A DNA stretch of 52,509 nt from contig NZ_JAOPWB010000063.1 in the NCBI RefSeq assembly GCF_025965855.1, positions 1-52,509 of the forward strand. The letters run 5' to 3'. The translations under genes and the position numbers were made by a program. Source of the stretch: Mycobacterium sp. (GTDB lineage: Bacteria; Actinomycetota; Actinomycetes; Mycobacteriales; Mycobacteriaceae). This document shows positions 43,782 through 52,090 of the stretch, in pieces. The notes under the pieces are model-generated. The model had not been told where the DNA came from and made no database searches. It saw only the letters and a program-made list of their open reading frames with translations. The first letter of the stretch is position 1; every line of letters begins with the position of its first letter.

Positions 43782-44864
43782 CTACCGCTCGTTCCACATC
43801 ACGCCGCGCATCGTCGCGGATAGTGGGATGTCCTCCACGGCGATCAGGCCTTGGGGTGCGCGGCACACCCAATCGATCGCATTGACCGCCCGGCCCGCCG
43901 TCGAGATGCAGCCCGCTTCAGTGGAATCAAGAACGGGATGGGAAACGTGGGTGTTTATCTCCACCCGCGGTTCACCCTCCACGACGACACGGTGCACACC
44001 GGTACGGCCCTCCGGCGGAAACTCCCAGTCGGGCGCCGCGGCCGCGGTAAGCCTTGTCACGTGCTCGAGGGTGATCACCGGTTCCCCGTCGCGGACGCCC
44101 TCGGTGGCGAACCGAACCGCGGCCATCTGGCCGGGCTCGACCGTCATCATCGTGCAGTCAATGCGCTCCGGCGTGAACCAGCGTTCGGTGCGCTGGCGAA
44201 CTTCGTCGAGTTTGATGTCCAGATTGTCCGCAAGACTGCGCACCTGACCACCCCACATCGACACGATTACCCCGGGCAGGAACATCATAGGCGACTCGTC
44301 GTCCACGGCTGTTCCGAAACCCATTGCGGCACCTGTGAACTCGGCATCATCGTAGTTTCCGTAGTCGAAAACCTCCTGCACGGTGATCGACGTGACGCGG
44401 GTGGTCAGGCTGACCGCAGAGTGCACCAATGTGTCGCCGGAGAAGCCAGGGTCGATGCCGTTGACATACAGCGAGGAGTTGCCGGCCGCACAGGCGCGCT
44501 CCAGGGGCGCTCGCAACCAGTCGTCAGCGTGGCGGGGTGCGACGAGCCAGACCATCGACGTACCGACGACGTTGGTGCCCACCGCGAGGAATTCGGCCAT
44601 CTGTTCGATGGCCTCCATCGGGCGAGTTTCGCCTTGAGATGTGTAAACCACGCAATCGGCGCCGAGGCCTACCAAAGCGTCGATGTCGTCGGTGGCGATG
44701 ATGCCGGTCTGTGCGCCCAGCCCGCAAAGCTCCGCCGCATCCCGGCCGATCTTCTCGGCGCTGGCGGCATGCACGCCGACGAGTTCTAGATCCGGTCTTC
44801 CGATAATCGCTCGCAACGAATGCCGCCCCACGTTGCCGGTCGAGAATTGAATCACTCTGCGCAC
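43782..44864 (-). CDS. Dihydrodipicolinate-reductase-like NAD(P)-dependent oxidoreductase 1
   Basis: A 360-aa protein with an N-terminal Rossmann motif (FSTGNVGRHSLRAI) and a DapB-like opening. The rest (GIDPGFSGDTLVHSAVSLTT, VQEVFDYGNYDDAEF) is shared with mycobacterial proteins annotated as dihydrodipicolinate reductase or amine dehydrogenase-like. True lysine-pathway DapB is shorter, so a different substrate is likely. It sits between two SDRs in one operon (gaps of 72 and 14 bases). Confidence 0.75.
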   Translation of the reverse strand: MRRVIQFSTGNVGRHSLRAIIGRPDLELVGVHAASAEKIGRDAAELCGLGAQTGIIATDDIDALVGLGADCVVYTSQGETRPMEAIEQMAEFLAVGTNVVGTSMVWLVAPRHADDWLRAPLERACAAGNSSLYVNGIDPGFSGDTLVHSAVSLTTRVTSITVQEVFDYGNYDDAEFTGAAMGFGTAVDDESPMMFLPGVIVSMWGGQVRSLADNLDIKLDEVRQRTERWFTPERIDCTMMTVEPGQMAAVRFATEGVRDGEPVITLEHVTRLTAAAAPDWEFPPEGRTGVHRVVVEGEPRVEINTHVSHPVLDSTEAGCISTAGRAVNAIDWVCRAPQGLIAVEDIPLSATMRGVMWNER

Positions 44865-44936
44865 TGTTACCGCGATCCTTCCAACGATGGGTGATGACCG
44901 ATCATTTCGCGTTCGGATCCGTTGTCAAGGGCGCAT

Positions 44937-45725
44937 TCAGTAGTCAGGTATCGACAGCGGCGAATTGTTCGAGTCGATGCCGCCGTCGACGTGGAAGGTC
45001 GCGTTCGTCGCGTAACAATCGCGCGTGCACAGATACACCGTGAGCCTTCCGAGGTCCTCGACGACGCCCAGCCGGTGCATCGGCGTGGCCTCTTGCATCT
45101 TTTCCAGCGACCCGGGCATCAAGTCCAGGCTGCTCTGCAGACCATCCGTGGCGAACGAACCGAGCGCGATGGCGTTGACGCGGATCTTCGGCGCGAGTTC
45201 CTGTGCCATGGCGCGCGTGAGCGCTTCGAGACCACCCTTCGCGACGCAATAGGCGGTCAACGCCCGAATGCCGAACCGGGCCGAACCCGACGAGATGTTG
45301 ACGATGGAACCGTGTCCGGCACTTAGCATGTGCTGGGCCACCAGCTGACTCATGATGAAGGCGGAGGTCACACACCAGTCGAACGTGTGCCGGAAATCCT
45401 CATCGGTGATATCCAGGAACCGCGCATAAGTCGAGCCGCCGACATTGTTGACGAGGATGTCGATGCGGCCGAAGCGCTCGATGGCCGTGTTCACCACGCG
45501 CTCTCCGTCCGAACGACTCATCGCGTCCGCGACGAGCGCCAGCCCCTTGCCGCCGGTGTCCTCGATGCCCGAGATTGTGCGAACAATTTCAGCCTCTGTC
45601 CGTGCCGTCCCGACGACCGCGGCGCCGGCCTCTGCCAAAACCCGTGCAATGCCTGCCCCGACACCACGCCCCGCGCCCGTGACGACCGCGACCTGCCCAT
45701 CCAGCCGGAACTGCTCCAATGCCAT
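44937..45725 (-). CDS. SDR family oxidoreductase
   Basis: A 262-aa classical SDR: GAGRGVGAGIARVLA, NNVGGSTYARFLD, SSGSARFG, YCVAKGG. It is the first gene of a three-gene minus-strand operon (SDR, DapB-like, SDR) divergent from the TetR at 45936. The palindrome at 45781 lies 56 bases upstream, overlapping a TTGACT-N17-TTAGAG promoter-like pair. Substrate unknown. Confidence 0.87.
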   Translation of the reverse strand: MALEQFRLDGQVAVVTGAGRGVGAGIARVLAEAGAAVVGTARTEAEIVRTISGIEDTGGKGLALVADAMSRSDGERVVNTAIERFGRIDILVNNVGGSTYARFLDITDEDFRHTFDWCVTSAFIMSQLVAQHMLSAGHGSIVNISSGSARFGIRALTAYCVAKGGLEALTRAMAQELAPKIRVNAIALGSFATDGLQSSLDLMPGSLEKMQEATPMHRLGVVEDLGRLTVYLCTRDCYATNATFHVDGGIDSNNSPLSIPDY

Positions 45726-45780
45726 GCTGGCTCCTTCCGACCCGTGCGATGCGTGCGCGGTTCACTCTAAGAACGCTGTC

Positions 45781-45792
45781 TGACTAAAGTCA
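45781..45792. promoter_or_regulatory. TGACTNNNGTCA site 1
   Basis: TGACTAAAGTCA, a 5-2-5 perfect inverted repeat, 56 bases upstream of the SDR start (45725) and 144 bases before tetR (45936). It overlaps the -35-like TTGACT (minus strand). First of three such sites in 2.1 kb. Confidence 0.65.
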
Positions 45793-45935
45793 ATGAATAC
45801 ACGGGATCTCGGTAACCATCGACGGCTGTAACGCGACGATGCTCAAGCTTTGCAAGCCTTTCTGGCGCGCACGCGTCATAATGGTTGCGATACCCCGGAA
45901 CGCCTGGATGAGTCAGCTCAACTGTGAGGAATGAA

Positions 45936-46535
45936 ATGGCTGTGACGGACAGGCTGTCTGCACGAGAAGCGAAGCGCTTGCAGACGAGGGAGCGATTGCT
46001 GGGCGCCGCGATCGCGGAGTTCGCCAGGGCCGGTATCGCCGAAGCCGACGTCAGCGCCATCGTGGCTGCAGCGGGGGTCGCCCACGGAACCTTCTTCTTC
46101 CACTTCCCGACCAAGGAACATGTTCTGCTGGAGCTGGAGCGCCGCGAAGAGGACCGCATAGCCAAGCAGTTCGCGCAATTCCTGAAGTCCAAGCACGACC
46201 TTGCTTCCGCGTTGAACGAGGCGGTCAGCGTGGTGGTCGGACTGGAACGTCGACTGGGCTATCTGCTCTTCAATGACTTTCTTGCGCTGCACTTCTCCCA
46301 AACCCGTCCGCCAAACGAAGACGGCAGGGATCACCCCTTGGTCGTCTTGGTCGCCCAGGAAATCGCGCTCGCTCAAGAGCGTGGACAGACGGATCCGCAA
46401 GTCAATCCCATGAACAGCGCAGTGTTCTTCTTGCTGGGTCTCTACTCTCTCTTGATCACCACTAACCACTGGCCAACTGGCCACGATTTGCTGGAAGACT
46501 ACGTAGCGAGGACGTTGCGAAGCTTGCAGCCTTGA
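45936..46535 (+). CDS. TetR family regulator, likely master of the downstream regulon
   Basis: A 199-aa TetR protein. HTH: TRERLLGAAIAEFARAGIAE, then SAIVAAAGVAHGTFFFHFPT. Start ATG 45936 (MAVTDRLSAREAKRLQTR) follows GTGAGGAATGAA; a GTG at 45924 is the alternative. It sits amid the three TGACTNNNGTCA sites, which makes it the best candidate to bind them. The ligand is unknown. Confidence 0.87.
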   Translation: MAVTDRLSAREAKRLQTRERLLGAAIAEFARAGIAEADVSAIVAAAGVAHGTFFFHFPTKEHVLLELERREEDRIAKQFAQFLKSKHDLASALNEAVSVVVGLERRLGYLLFNDFLALHFSQTRPPNEDGRDHPLVVLVAQEIALAQERGQTDPQVNPMNSAVFFLLGLYSLLITTNHWPTGHDLLEDYVARTLRSLQP

Positions 46536-46589
46536 CCCACTTCACGTTTCGAAAGGCGTCTGAAAAGGCCTGCGCCGCAGCGCCCGAAG

Positions 46590-47693
46590 CTACGAACGCA
46601 CCAGGCCGCGCAACGGCGCAAGCCCGAGCTCCTTGTGGGTGAGGAACCCTGGCGGAGCCTCGCAGACGGCCGGAACCGTGTTCGCCGGACCCATCGCGGT
46701 CCAGGTGTAGCCGGGCTTGGGGTAATTGCCCTGCGCATCCGCCGGCGCATGGAGGATCAGCTCTGTGGGCTCATCGCCCTCGATCACGATGCGGTAATGA
46801 TAGTGTCCGCCCCAATCAGGCTGCGGCTCAATGGCGTCGTATTCATCCATGGTGTACATCTCGTGGAAGGTGATGAGGGGCTTCCCCTCGACCCACGTCG
46901 TCCACTTGTGATGCTGGGAGGCGACGGTGCCCTTCTTGATCACGCCTTTGAAACCCGGCATGTCACTCGTCGGTCCCCCTTCGTATGGGATGTCGCGTGT
47001 GGCCGTCCCCAGCTCGACGTCCGTCGTGTACTTGTCGACCGTCTTCCCGAATCCGTCCACCACCATGGCCATCGATTGCGCGAACAAGGGCCAGGCGTTG
47101 CCCAGCAGATTCGGTCCGGCCAAGAACTCTTGGGGGTCGCTCCCCATCCCCATCTCGTGTAGGTACTTCAGGGTGTCCTTGCCGAAATTCACCACCTCGT
47201 AGATATGGATCGCGTCGATCCGGCTGACGATTCGGGCCAGCGTCAGTACCAGCAGGTCTCCGGCGAAGCCTGGGTTGACCCCACCTGCGTGGAACGAAGT
47301 ACCGCCCGCGTGGCACGCCGCGTCGATCTTGTCGATGTCGGCCTTGCTGTGCTCGGTTCGGTACCACCACGCGCCGCCCGAGGCCACGACGTTCTTGCCG
47401 CCTCGCAGCAGGCGGCAGACCTCGTCGGGATCCGACCACAGTGGCGCGTAGAAAACGCAATCGGCGTCAAGCGCTTCGATCGCCGCCTTGTCGGTGGTGG
47501 CGAGCACCCCGATCGGCGCCGTACCGGCGAGCTCGCCGGCGTCCTTGCCCACCTTCTCCGGACGATTGCAGAGCACCCCGACCACCTCGAAGGCAGGGTT
47601 GTGGGCGAAATGACGCAGCGCCACCGTTCCGACATTGCCTACGCCCCACTGGATTACAGGATATTTCTTCTCGGCCGGCGATTTGAGCGTCAT
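46590..47693 (-). CDS. Dihydrodipicolinate-reductase-like NAD(P)-dependent oxidoreductase 2
   Basis: A 367-aa paralog of the protein at 43782. N-terminal WGVGNVGTVALRHFAHNPAF is the Rossmann motif; GGVNPGFAGDLLVLTLARIV corresponds to GIDPGFSGDTLVHSAVSLTT of the paralog. A C-terminal stretch TWTAMGPANTVPAVCEAPPG is well conserved in relatives. The gene is alone on its strand, with operator site 2 lying 80 bases upstream. It is convergent with tetR. Confidence 0.78.
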   Translation of the reverse strand: MTLKSPAEKKYPVIQWGVGNVGTVALRHFAHNPAFEVVGVLCNRPEKVGKDAGELAGTAPIGVLATTDKAAIEALDADCVFYAPLWSDPDEVCRLLRGGKNVVASGGAWWYRTEHSKADIDKIDAACHAGGTSFHAGGVNPGFAGDLLVLTLARIVSRIDAIHIYEVVNFGKDTLKYLHEMGMGSDPQEFLAGPNLLGNAWPLFAQSMAMVVDGFGKTVDKYTTDVELGTATRDIPYEGGPTSDMPGFKGVIKKGTVASQHHKWTTWVEGKPLITFHEMYTMDEYDAIEPQPDWGGHYHYRIVIEGDEPTELILHAPADAQGNYPKPGYTWTAMGPANTVPAVCEAPPGFLTHKELGLAPLRGLVRS

Positions 47694-47772
47694 TGCTACT
47701 CCTTAGGCCTCAGCGGCTGAGCGCTCGCTGAGCGTAGGCGTTTCTTCAACATCGTGTCAACGGTTAGATGCT

Positions 47773-47784
47773 TGACTTCTGTCA
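47773..47784. promoter_or_regulatory. TGACTNNNGTCA site 2
   Basis: TGACTTCTGTCA, 80 bases upstream of the oxidoreductase start at 47693 (minus). The TGAC/GTCA arms and TGACT core match the other two sites. The 272-base gap 47694-47965 otherwise shows only site 3 and a TATAGT -10. Confidence 0.55.
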
Positions 47785-47901
47785 GTAGTAAGTTTCGGAA
47801 TCAGCTCGACAATTCTCAACGGCCATGTTGTATACCACTGCGACGTGGCGGCTACTCCGCTACACGCACGGCTGGCCGCGCTATTAGATCGACCCTTCTG
47901 C

Positions 47902-47913
47902 TGACTACAGTCA
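47902..47913. promoter_or_regulatory. TGACTNNNGTCA site 3
   Basis: TGACTACAGTCA, extended to CTGACT-N2-AGTCAG (6-2-6), 53 bases upstream of the first membrane-protein start (47966). A -10-like TATAGT follows at 47920-47925, so a bound repressor would occupy the promoter spacer. Confidence 0.65.
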
Positions 47914-47965
47914 GCCTGTTATAGTGCACGCACCTGCTCAATCGGCCTCGATGACGGGGAGGTTC

Positions 47966-48676
47966 GTGAACATGCCGAAGCTGCAACAGCACGACGCTGC
48001 CCTACCGGGGCTGACGTTCGACGAGCACACGGAGCAGTCGCAGTTCGCGCAGCGTCAGGCCGACAAATGGCTCATCTCCGGCAGTCTCCTGATCGGCACC
48101 GCGGCCTTGGGCATCTTCGGGCTGCCGCTGTTCCTCTGGGGTGTTCGGTTGCTGCGCCGGGCGCAACGGGATGGACTCTCGGTTCGGCCGATGCTGGTCA
48201 CGCTGCTCGGCTACCTCGTCATCATCGACGCCGCCATCAATGCCGTCGGATGGGCGCTTGACCTGATGGCAAACCACACTCTGCTGGCCCGCGTTCTGTT
48301 AAACGGCTGGGGCAACATGTTCGACGCGGGCTACTTCTGGCACTACAACGAGCTGTGGATCGGCGGCGCTGCGGGACCCGGCGAAAAAGGCTGGGAGGTA
48401 GGCCTCATCCTGACCGTCTTCACGATGCGCATTGCCGCGGCCATCGGCTTCCTGCAGATGAAGCGCTGGGGCCATCAGTGGATGGTCGTCACCTGCTGGA
48501 TGGGGGTGGTGATCTGGATCGGTTATGTCTTCAACATGACCATGTTCGCCGATGTGCGCTTCGCCGGTGTCGTGCTGCCGGTCGTCGGCTGGTGGCTCTA
48601 CGACATCTTCTACATCACCCCCTTCCTCGCCATCCCGTATCTACACACCGTCAACCGCGAAATCTTCACCGACTGA
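47966..48676 (+). CDS. Uncharacterised membrane protein, paralog A (236 aa)
   Basis: A 236-aa integral membrane protein with about five spans (SGSLLIGTAALGIFGLPLFL; MLVTLLGYLVIIDAAINAVG; ILTVFTMRIAAAIGFLQM; VVTCWMGVVIWIGYVFNM; GVVLPVVGWWLYDIFYITPF). Conserved polar residues that could bind metal or substrate are in FDAGYFWHYNELW, KRWGHQW and YLHTVNREIF. GTG 47966 is chosen because GGGGAGG precedes it and it gives VNMP, matching VNLP and the same 236-aa length in paralog B at 51359. No family is recognised. It begins the operon with VWA and MoxR proteins. Confidence 0.85.
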   Translation: MNMPKLQQHDAALPGLTFDEHTEQSQFAQRQADKWLISGSLLIGTAALGIFGLPLFLWGVRLLRRAQRDGLSVRPMLVTLLGYLVIIDAAINAVGWALDLMANHTLLARVLLNGWGNMFDAGYFWHYNELWIGGAAGPGEKGWEVGLILTVFTMRIAAAIGFLQMKRWGHQWMVVTCWMGVVIWIGYVFNMTMFADVRFAGVVLPVVGWWLYDIFYITPFLAIPYLHTVNREIFTD

Positions 48677-48731
48677 AACGCCGCAACGCAGATGAATTCG
48701 ATGAACGTCATGAGACCGAGGAGGTCGGATC

Positions 48732-48836
48732 GTGGGCTATCTCTGGGAAATCCTCCGCTACGTCGCAGCCTGGGGCGGCACCGGTCTGATTATCTGGTTC
48801 TGGTATTGGCTGTTCTCCAACATCGGCACGTTTTGA
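48732..48836 (+). CDS. 34-aa single-span membrane peptide
   Basis: GTG 48732 with a strong GAGGAGG (48718-48724) encodes MGYLWEILRYVAAWGGTGLI then IWFWYWLFSNIGTF. It is one hydrophobic helix with five Trp residues. It stops 3 bases before the VWA start codon. Position and ribosome binding site support a real small subunit or assembly peptide of the membrane system. No homolog known to me. Confidence 0.7.
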   Translation: MGYLWEILRYVAAWGGTGLIIWFWYWLFSNIGTF

Positions 48837-48839
48837 GCG

Positions 48840-50411
48840 GTGCCCGCGGGCCGGGCGGCCGGGATGCCTGGGATTCAGACAATGGCTGAACGCTCCGACG
48901 TCCGTGCGATGGCGCTCGAACGAAGTTGTGCCGTGACGGCGGTGGCGTTGAGTGAGCGGCGCGGCGAAGGCGCCCGGCTCGTCACCGGTGAGCGGCGCGC
49001 TTTCGGGTTGAACGGCACCCTCACGTTCGTTCATGTCCCCTACCCCGCAATGTCCGACTGGACACGCCGAACCCTGACATGCGGTGTGGCCCTGCAATGT
49101 TCGCCATCAAAACAACGCATCACCGAATATCGGCTGAACGAGCTGTCCGCCCGCGAACTGCGGGCGCTCACACTTGTCGAAGCCGGCGTCGCCCTCGGCT
49201 GGATAGCGTCACGATGGCCGGGCCTGCTACCCGAGGCGCAACGAGTACTACCGGACGTCCACACCGAAGCCGGAGACATGAACGCCGAGCAGATGCTCAA
49301 CCGGGCATTCGCGCTGGCAGCCACGGGGCGGGCTTTGGTGGTTCATCCACTGCTGGGCAACTTGCCGCTGGCCTACACGATGTCGCAGGGATGGGCCGAC
49401 ACGTTGCGACGCAGCTTTGGCAGGATGCCCTGGACGACAACGCAGCAGCGGGTTCCGCGGCCGTATTCAGTTCCCGTCGGCGGCGACGGGGGCGTCCGCA
49501 ACCCCAACCTGCCGCCACCGAGCCGGCCCCAAGACAATGATTTCGACCTCACTCCGCACTACCGGCCCGGAATTCCCTACCCCGAATGGAACGCGTGGAC
49601 GCAGCGATTCATGCGCGATCACGTCGCCGTGGTCGAGAGCGCAGATGCCCGGCGCATCCGTCGCGCGGCCCCCGTCACCGTCGACGTACGCAAGTGGTTC
49701 GAAGAACATACCCACCGGGCGATGACAAACCGCCTCGAAGACGGCTCCGACCTCGATGTCGACCAATACGTCAGCCACTACATCGACCTCACGACCGGCG
49801 AGGCCAAGGAGCCGAGGATATTCCGCGACTTGCTGCCCGGCGGCCGAGACGTCACCACGGCGTTGCTGCTCGACGGCAGTTCGTCGCTGGGGGTGCACGG
49901 CGGGCGAATTTTCAAGCTGGAATTGGCCTGCGCCGACGCCCTTTCGCGTGCCATGACGCTGGCACGCGAGCGTCACGGCGTCTTCGTATTCACGGGAAAT
50001 ACCCGTCATCGAGTCGAAGTGCGCTGCCTGAAGGACTTCCAAGAGCGCCGGTTTGTGCCGCCGAGCGGGCTGGGACTGTCCACGCGCGGATACACCAGAC
50101 TCGGTGCGCCAATTCGCCATTTGACGAGCCGGTTGCTGGCGCAGGCCTCCGAACGGCGCCTGCTGATCATGATCGGCGACGGCCTGATCTCCGATGAAGG
50201 TTATGAGGGCCGTTATGCCTGGGCGGACGCCGCGCACGCCGTCGAGGAGGCCAGCGATGCCGGTGTGTCGATGTACTACCTGGGCGTGGGACCGACGAGA
50301 GTCGATCCCCTCCCGGAGGTATTCGGTCCTCGTCGGTCGCAACGGATCCGACGCGTAGAGGAGCTTCCGCGGGTATTGGCTCATGTCCATCGTGAACTGG
50401 TCGCCGCATGA
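48840..50411 (+). CDS. VWA-domain protein, NorD/CbbO-like
   Basis: A 523-aa protein. The C-terminal about 180 residues are a von Willebrand A domain with MIDAS DGSSS (about residue 345), a Thr region STRGYTRLG and GDGLISDEG. The N-terminal 300 residues are a helical/variable part as in NorD and CbbO. These proteins act with MoxR-type AAA+ ATPases to insert metals or remodel a target complex. Start GTG 48840 is used; ATG 48882 would remove 14 residues. The stop overlaps the MoxR start by ATGA. Confidence 0.88.
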   Translation: MPAGRAAGMPGIQTMAERSDVRAMALERSCAVTAVALSERRGEGARLVTGERRAFGLNGTLTFVHVPYPAMSDWTRRTLTCGVALQCSPSKQRITEYRLNELSARELRALTLVEAGVALGWIASRWPGLLPEAQRVLPDVHTEAGDMNAEQMLNRAFALAATGRALVVHPLLGNLPLAYTMSQGWADTLRRSFGRMPWTTTQQRVPRPYSVPVGGDGGVRNPNLPPPSRPQDNDFDLTPHYRPGIPYPEWNAWTQRFMRDHVAVVESADARRIRRAAPVTVDVRKWFEEHTHRAMTNRLEDGSDLDVDQYVSHYIDLTTGEAKEPRIFRDLLPGGRDVTTALLLDGSSSLGVHGGRIFKLELACADALSRAMTLARERHGVFVFTGNTRHRVEVRCLKDFQERRFVPPSGLGLSTRGYTRLGAPIRHLTSRLLAQASERRLLIMIGDGLISDEGYEGRYAWADAAHAVEEASDAGVSMYYLGVGPTRVDPLPEVFGPRRSQRIRRVEELPRVLAHVHRELVAA

Positions 50412-51217
50412 ACGCCTCCACCGATACCTATTTCGCGAACGGCAACGAAGTCGAGCTGTTCGAGCAGGCCTTTCAGCGGCGCCTGCCCGTGATGCTCACC
50501 GGTCCGACCGGGTGCGGCAAGACTCGGTTCGTCGAGCACATGGGCCTGCTGTTGCAGCGACCCGTCGTCACCATCAGCTGCCACGACGATCTCACCAGCT
50601 CCGATCTCGTCGGCCGCTTCATGGTGACCGGCGGCGACGTGGTGTGGACCGATGGCCCCTTGACGCGGGCGGTCAAAGCCGGCGCGATCTGCTACCTCGA
50701 CGAAGTCGTCGAGGCGCGCCACGACTCGTTGGCGATCCTGCATTCGCTCACCGATCACCGGCGATCGCTGTACCTCGACCGCGCCGGCGAGGTCGTGAAG
50801 GCGCCCCACACCTTCATGCTGGTGTGTTCGTACAACCCCGCATACCGCAGCTCGCTCAAGGAGCTCAAACCGTCGTTCCGCCAGCGGTTCGTCACGCTCG
50901 CGATGAAGTATCTGCCTCCCGACCGTGAAGCCGAAGTGATCGTCGCCGAAGCCGGGATTCCCACGGCCACGGCGCGGCGACTGGTCGGATGCGCGGTTGC
51001 GATCCGCACCGCCGAGGAAGCCTTTCACTTCGAGCCGCCGTCGACCAGGGTGTTGGTCACGGCCGCACAGTTGATCGCCGCAGGCGCAACCGAATTGGAT
51101 GCGGCCGACGCGTGCATACTCGCGCCACTGAGCACCGACGGCGCGGTCACCGACGGTCTACGTGAAGTGGCGGCGGCCAGCCTGGCCGCCGTCGACATGT
51201 CGAACACGCTGAGCTAG
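50408..51217 (+). CDS. MoxR-type AAA+ ATPase, CbbQ/NirQ/NorQ-like
   Basis: A 269-aa AAA+ ATPase. Walker A GPTGCGKT (residues about 31-38), the conserved HDDLTSSDLVGRF loop, Walker B ICYLDEVVEA, sensor-1 VCSYNPAYR, and the arginine finger region KPSFRQRFVTLAM. The pattern matches CbbQ/NorQ/GvpN-type proteins that activate Rubisco or NO reductase. Neither target is present, so this ATPase probably serves the paralogous membrane proteins around it. Confidence 0.93.
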   Translation: MNASTDTYFANGNEVELFEQAFQRRLPVMLTGPTGCGKTRFVEHMGLLLQRPVVTISCHDDLTSSDLVGRFMVTGGDVVWTDGPLTRAVKAGAICYLDEVVEARHDSLAILHSLTDHRRSLYLDRAGEVVKAPHTFMLVCSYNPAYRSSLKELKPSFRQRFVTLAMKYLPPDREAEVIVAEAGIPTATARRLVGCAVAIRTAEEAFHFEPPSTRVLVTAAQLIAAGATELDAADACILAPLSTDGAVTDGLREVAAASLAAVDMSNTLS

Positions 51218-51233
51218 GAAGGAGCCGGTTGGC

Positions 51234-51362
51234 ATGGATCTGAAAGAGCGGAAACGTAAGACGGCGCTCATCGTCTTCCAAATCCTCATCTACGGCTACT
51301 TGGCGGTGATGTTCGGAATCCAGCTCTATATGTCATTTGCCCGCGGGTGGTGGGATCTGTGA
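51234..51362 (+). CDS. 42-aa single-span membrane peptide
   Basis: ATG 51234 after AGGAAGGAG encodes a basic start (MDLKERKRK), one span (TALIVFQILIYGYLAVMFGI) and a C-terminal FARGWWDL. Its stop overlaps the start of paralog B by 4 bases (GTGA), the tightest coupling in the cluster. Its likely role is as a subunit or assembly partner of that protein. The first small peptide follows paralog A, so each paralog has a tiny partner. Confidence 0.75.
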   Translation: MDLKERKRKTALIVFQILIYGYLAVMFGIQLYMSFARGWWDL

Positions 51363-52069
51363 ATCTTCCTCTGCTCAACCGGCTTTCAGCTGGAGGATCC
51401 GCCGTAAGCCTCGAGGATCACCACGACGAATCCCGCACAGCGCAGCGGCGTGCGGATAAGTGGATGATCATCGGCGCCGCCCTGATGGGCATGTGGGCGC
51501 CGGGGCTGATCGGGTTCCCCATTTTCATGCGTGGGGTGTGGCTGCAGCGCCAAGCCCTGCACGCCGGCCTGTCTGTCCGGCCCATGATCGTGACTCTGAT
51601 CGGTTATCTGGTCCTGATCGACGGAATGCTCAACAGCCTGGGCTGGGCCCTGGACCTGGTCGCCAACCACACGTTGATCAACCGTGTGCTGATGGTCGGG
51701 TGGGGCAACATGTTCGACGCCGGCTACTTCTGGCATTACAACGAGCTGTGGGTCGGTGGCGCGGCGGGGCCGGGCGAGAAGGCCTACGTGGCAGGGCTGA
51801 TCCTCACGGTGTTCTCCATGCGGGTGGCCGCGGCGATCGGGTTTTTGCAGATGAAGCGGTGGGGTCATCAGTGGATGGTCGTCACCTGCTGGATGGGCGT
51901 GGTGATCTGGTCCGCCTACGTGTTCAACATGACGATGTACGCCGATGTGCGCTACGCCGGTGTCGTTTTCCCGGTGATCGGCTGGTGGCTTTACGACATC
52001 TTCTACATCACGCCGTTCCTCGCGATCCCGTATCTGCACACGGTCAACCGTGAAATCTTCTCCGACTGA
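51359..52069 (+). CDS. Uncharacterised membrane protein, paralog B (236 aa)
   Basis: A 236-aa paralog of the protein at 47966, alignable end to end without gaps. From GWALDL to the C-terminus I count about 19 differences in about 142 residues. The FWHYNELW, KRWGHQW and YLHTVNREIF segments are identical. N-termini diverge (VNLPLLNRLSAGG versus VNMPKLQQHDAA). GTG 51359 overlaps the 42-aa peptide stop. Two co-conserved copies suggest two non-identical subunits or two isoforms of the same complex. Confidence 0.85.
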   Translation: MNLPLLNRLSAGGSAVSLEDHHDESRTAQRRADKWMIIGAALMGMWAPGLIGFPIFMRGVWLQRQALHAGLSVRPMIVTLIGYLVLIDGMLNSLGWALDLVANHTLINRVLMVGWGNMFDAGYFWHYNELWVGGAAGPGEKAYVAGLILTVFSMRVAAAIGFLQMKRWGHQWMVVTCWMGVVIWSAYVFNMTMYADVRYAGVVFPVIGWWLYDIFYITPFLAIPYLHTVNREIFSD

Positions 52070-52090
52070 ACAAGTTTAAGGAGCACAACC

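Noticed and set aside
45909..45920. TGAGTCAGCTCA as a fourth regulon site
   Set aside because: It lacks the TGACT/GTCA arms of the other three sites; only the outer TGAG/CTCA is symmetric.
50408..51217. Reading the MoxR/VWA pair as part of NO reductase or Rubisco activation
   Set aside because: No NorB, NorC or Rubisco genes are present, and the surrounding membrane proteins resemble none of them.
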